Assembly (NCBI GenBank): GCA_026390795.1
Contig: JAPLFG010000003.1
Location: 2,356,001-2,420,000, forward strand
Length of the DNA stretch: 64,000 nt
Reading direction: 5' to 3'
Origin: Ignavibacteriales bacterium
GTDB lineage: Bacteria; Bacteroidota; Ignavibacteria; Ignavibacteriales; Melioribacteraceae
Below, one piece after another: positions 63,264 through 64,000 of this stretch. Within the stretch, counting starts at the first letter, position 1; each line of letters starts with the position of its first letter. Under the pieces are notes generated by a model. That model was not told the DNA's origin, did not search any database, and saw only the letters and a program-made list of their open reading frames with translations. The position numbers and the translations under genes were made by a program.

Positions 63264-64000
63264 CGGTGATTTAATAAAAAAGAGAATATTAATAATTGGT
63301 TCAAACGGAATGCTGGGGCAGCGGCTTGCTGAATTTTTTCGCTCTGACGATAAAATTGAACTCCTCTGCGCGTCTGTGGAAAATGAATCTCTCATTCCTG
63401 AAGTCAATTATAAGCAATTGGACATTAGACAAAAAAATGAAGTTCGCGAAATCATTCTTAACTTCTTTCCGGATTTCGTTATAAATACCGCTGCTTACAC
63501 CAACGTTGATAAATCTGAAACTGATAAGGAAACTGCATGGAAAATTAATGTTAACGGTCCGGAAAATATTGCACATTACTGCTGGACTATTGACGCACAT
63601 CTAATTCATTTATCAACGGATTATATTTTTGACGGAAAGAACGGACCTTACACCGAGGTAGATAAACCATGTCCAATTAGTTATTACGGAAGAACTAAAC
63701 TTGCAAGTGAAAACTCTATCCGGACTAGCGGTGTGCGATTTACAATTATTCGTACAAATATTTTGTATGGAGCTGCTAAATTCGGTCGCAATGATTTTGT
63801 TAAATGGGTTTTAACTTCTCTAAGTTCCGGTCAAACAATTCGCATTGTTACAGATCAGATCGGCAACCCAACATATATTGATGATATTGTCTCTGCTATA
63901 AATAAAGTAACTGAATTTAAAATGGAAGGAATCTACAACATCGGCGGTATTGAAATGTTGTCAAGATTTGATTTCACACAACGCATTGCCGGATATTTCA
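63256..64000 (+). CDS. rfbD: dTDP-4-dehydrorhamnose reductase, truncated at window edge
   Basis: About 248 codons from the ATG at 63256 to the window end, with no stop reached. SDR fold: ILIIGSNGMLGQRL, NTAAYTNVDKSE, LSTDYIFDG and YYGRTKLASE (YxxxK). The pattern is that of RfbD/RmlD, the last step of dTDP-rhamnose synthesis. The C-terminus is outside the window. Confidence 0.93.
   Translation, partial: MISGDLIKKRILIIGSNGMLGQRLAEFFRSDDKIELLCASVENESLIPEVNYKQLDIRQKNEVREIILNFFPDFVINTAAYTNVDKSETDKETAWKINVNGPENIAHYCWTIDAHLIHLSTDYIFDGKNGPYTEVDKPCPISYYGRTKLASENSIRTSGVRFTIIRTNILYGAAKFGRNDFVKWVLTSLSSGQTIRIVTDQIGNPTYIDDIVSAINKVTEFKMEGIYNIGGIEMLSRFDFTQRIAGYF

Noticed and set aside
1-64000. tRNA, rRNA or CRISPR loci
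   Set aside because: No cloverleaf-like conserved TTCGANNC blocks with paired arms, no rRNA signature and no regularly spaced direct repeats were found by eye in the intergenic regions.

Overview
The window looks like a chromosomal segment of an AT-rich anaerobic bacterium of the Bacteroidota/Chlorobi side, most likely Ignavibacteria-like. This is an inference from gene content (BshA, UPF0210 with its ACT partner, a membrane MutS-like ATPase, ORF6N, ECF sigma/anti-sigma, many GAATCT-type intergenic repeats), not from a marker gene. Genes are densely packed, often with 1-26 bp overlaps. No rRNA, tRNA or CRISPR was seen.

Layout. (1) 2-15838: a purine/hypoxanthine-type catabolic cluster: the end of one molybdenum hydroxylase, a PLP enzyme, SsnA, a second three-subunit molybdenum hydroxylase, YgfK (minus strand), YgeY, YgeW, a threonine-synthase-like PLP enzyme and a MocA-type cofactor cytidylyltransferase. 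An ORF6N gene has been inserted behind ygeY together with a second, diverged copy of the ygeY 3' tail. (2) 15841-33836: housekeeping and small-operon genes: rlmN, acyl-CoA dehydrogenase, a YidD-like/TPR/TPR operon, ACT+UPF0210, LemA+TPM, ferredoxin, MutS-like ATPase, a degenerate nuclease-like membrane protein, MBL+Rieske, queG, trxB, and an ECF sigma/anti-sigma pair divergent from a small membrane protein. The divergent spacer carries three similar ECF-type promoter motifs. (3) 33837-36724: an accessory island with near-identical 82-bp repeats at both ends, an IS91-type transposase remnant, an attC-like integron recombination site and a lipoprotein-type amidase that looks like a gene cassette. 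(4) 36725-44288: a tightly overlapping era-EamA-acyP-ispF-dedA-lnt-ltaE operon, a thioesterase and a DUF1624 acyltransferase-like membrane protein. (5) 45248-56122: a respiratory sulfur module: MobA, a dodecahaem c-type cytochrome, a MerR regulator with a cysteine-rich two-CW tail, a Psr/Phs-type molybdopterin reductase (A, B, C subunits), a split YeeE/YedE transporter, a rhodanese-like protein lacking its catalytic Cys, and an OmpP1/FadL outer-membrane channel. A GIY-YIG nuclease gene bounded by three repeat copies splits the B and C subunit genes. (6) 56176-64000: a THEP1-like NTPase with an unknown membrane protein, then nucleotide-sugar genes (galE, rfbC, ugd, rfbD at the edge), bshA and a PfkB-type kinase.

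How it fits together: two molybdoenzyme systems each sit beside the nucleotidyltransferase for their own cofactor type (MocA beside the xanthine-dehydrogenase family, MobA beside the DMSO-reductase family). The purine cluster would supply carbon, nitrogen and carbamoyl phosphate. The sulfur module would supply anaerobic electron acceptors, with thiosulfate or polysulfide as the most likely substrates. All substrate assignments are inferred from family and neighbourhood.
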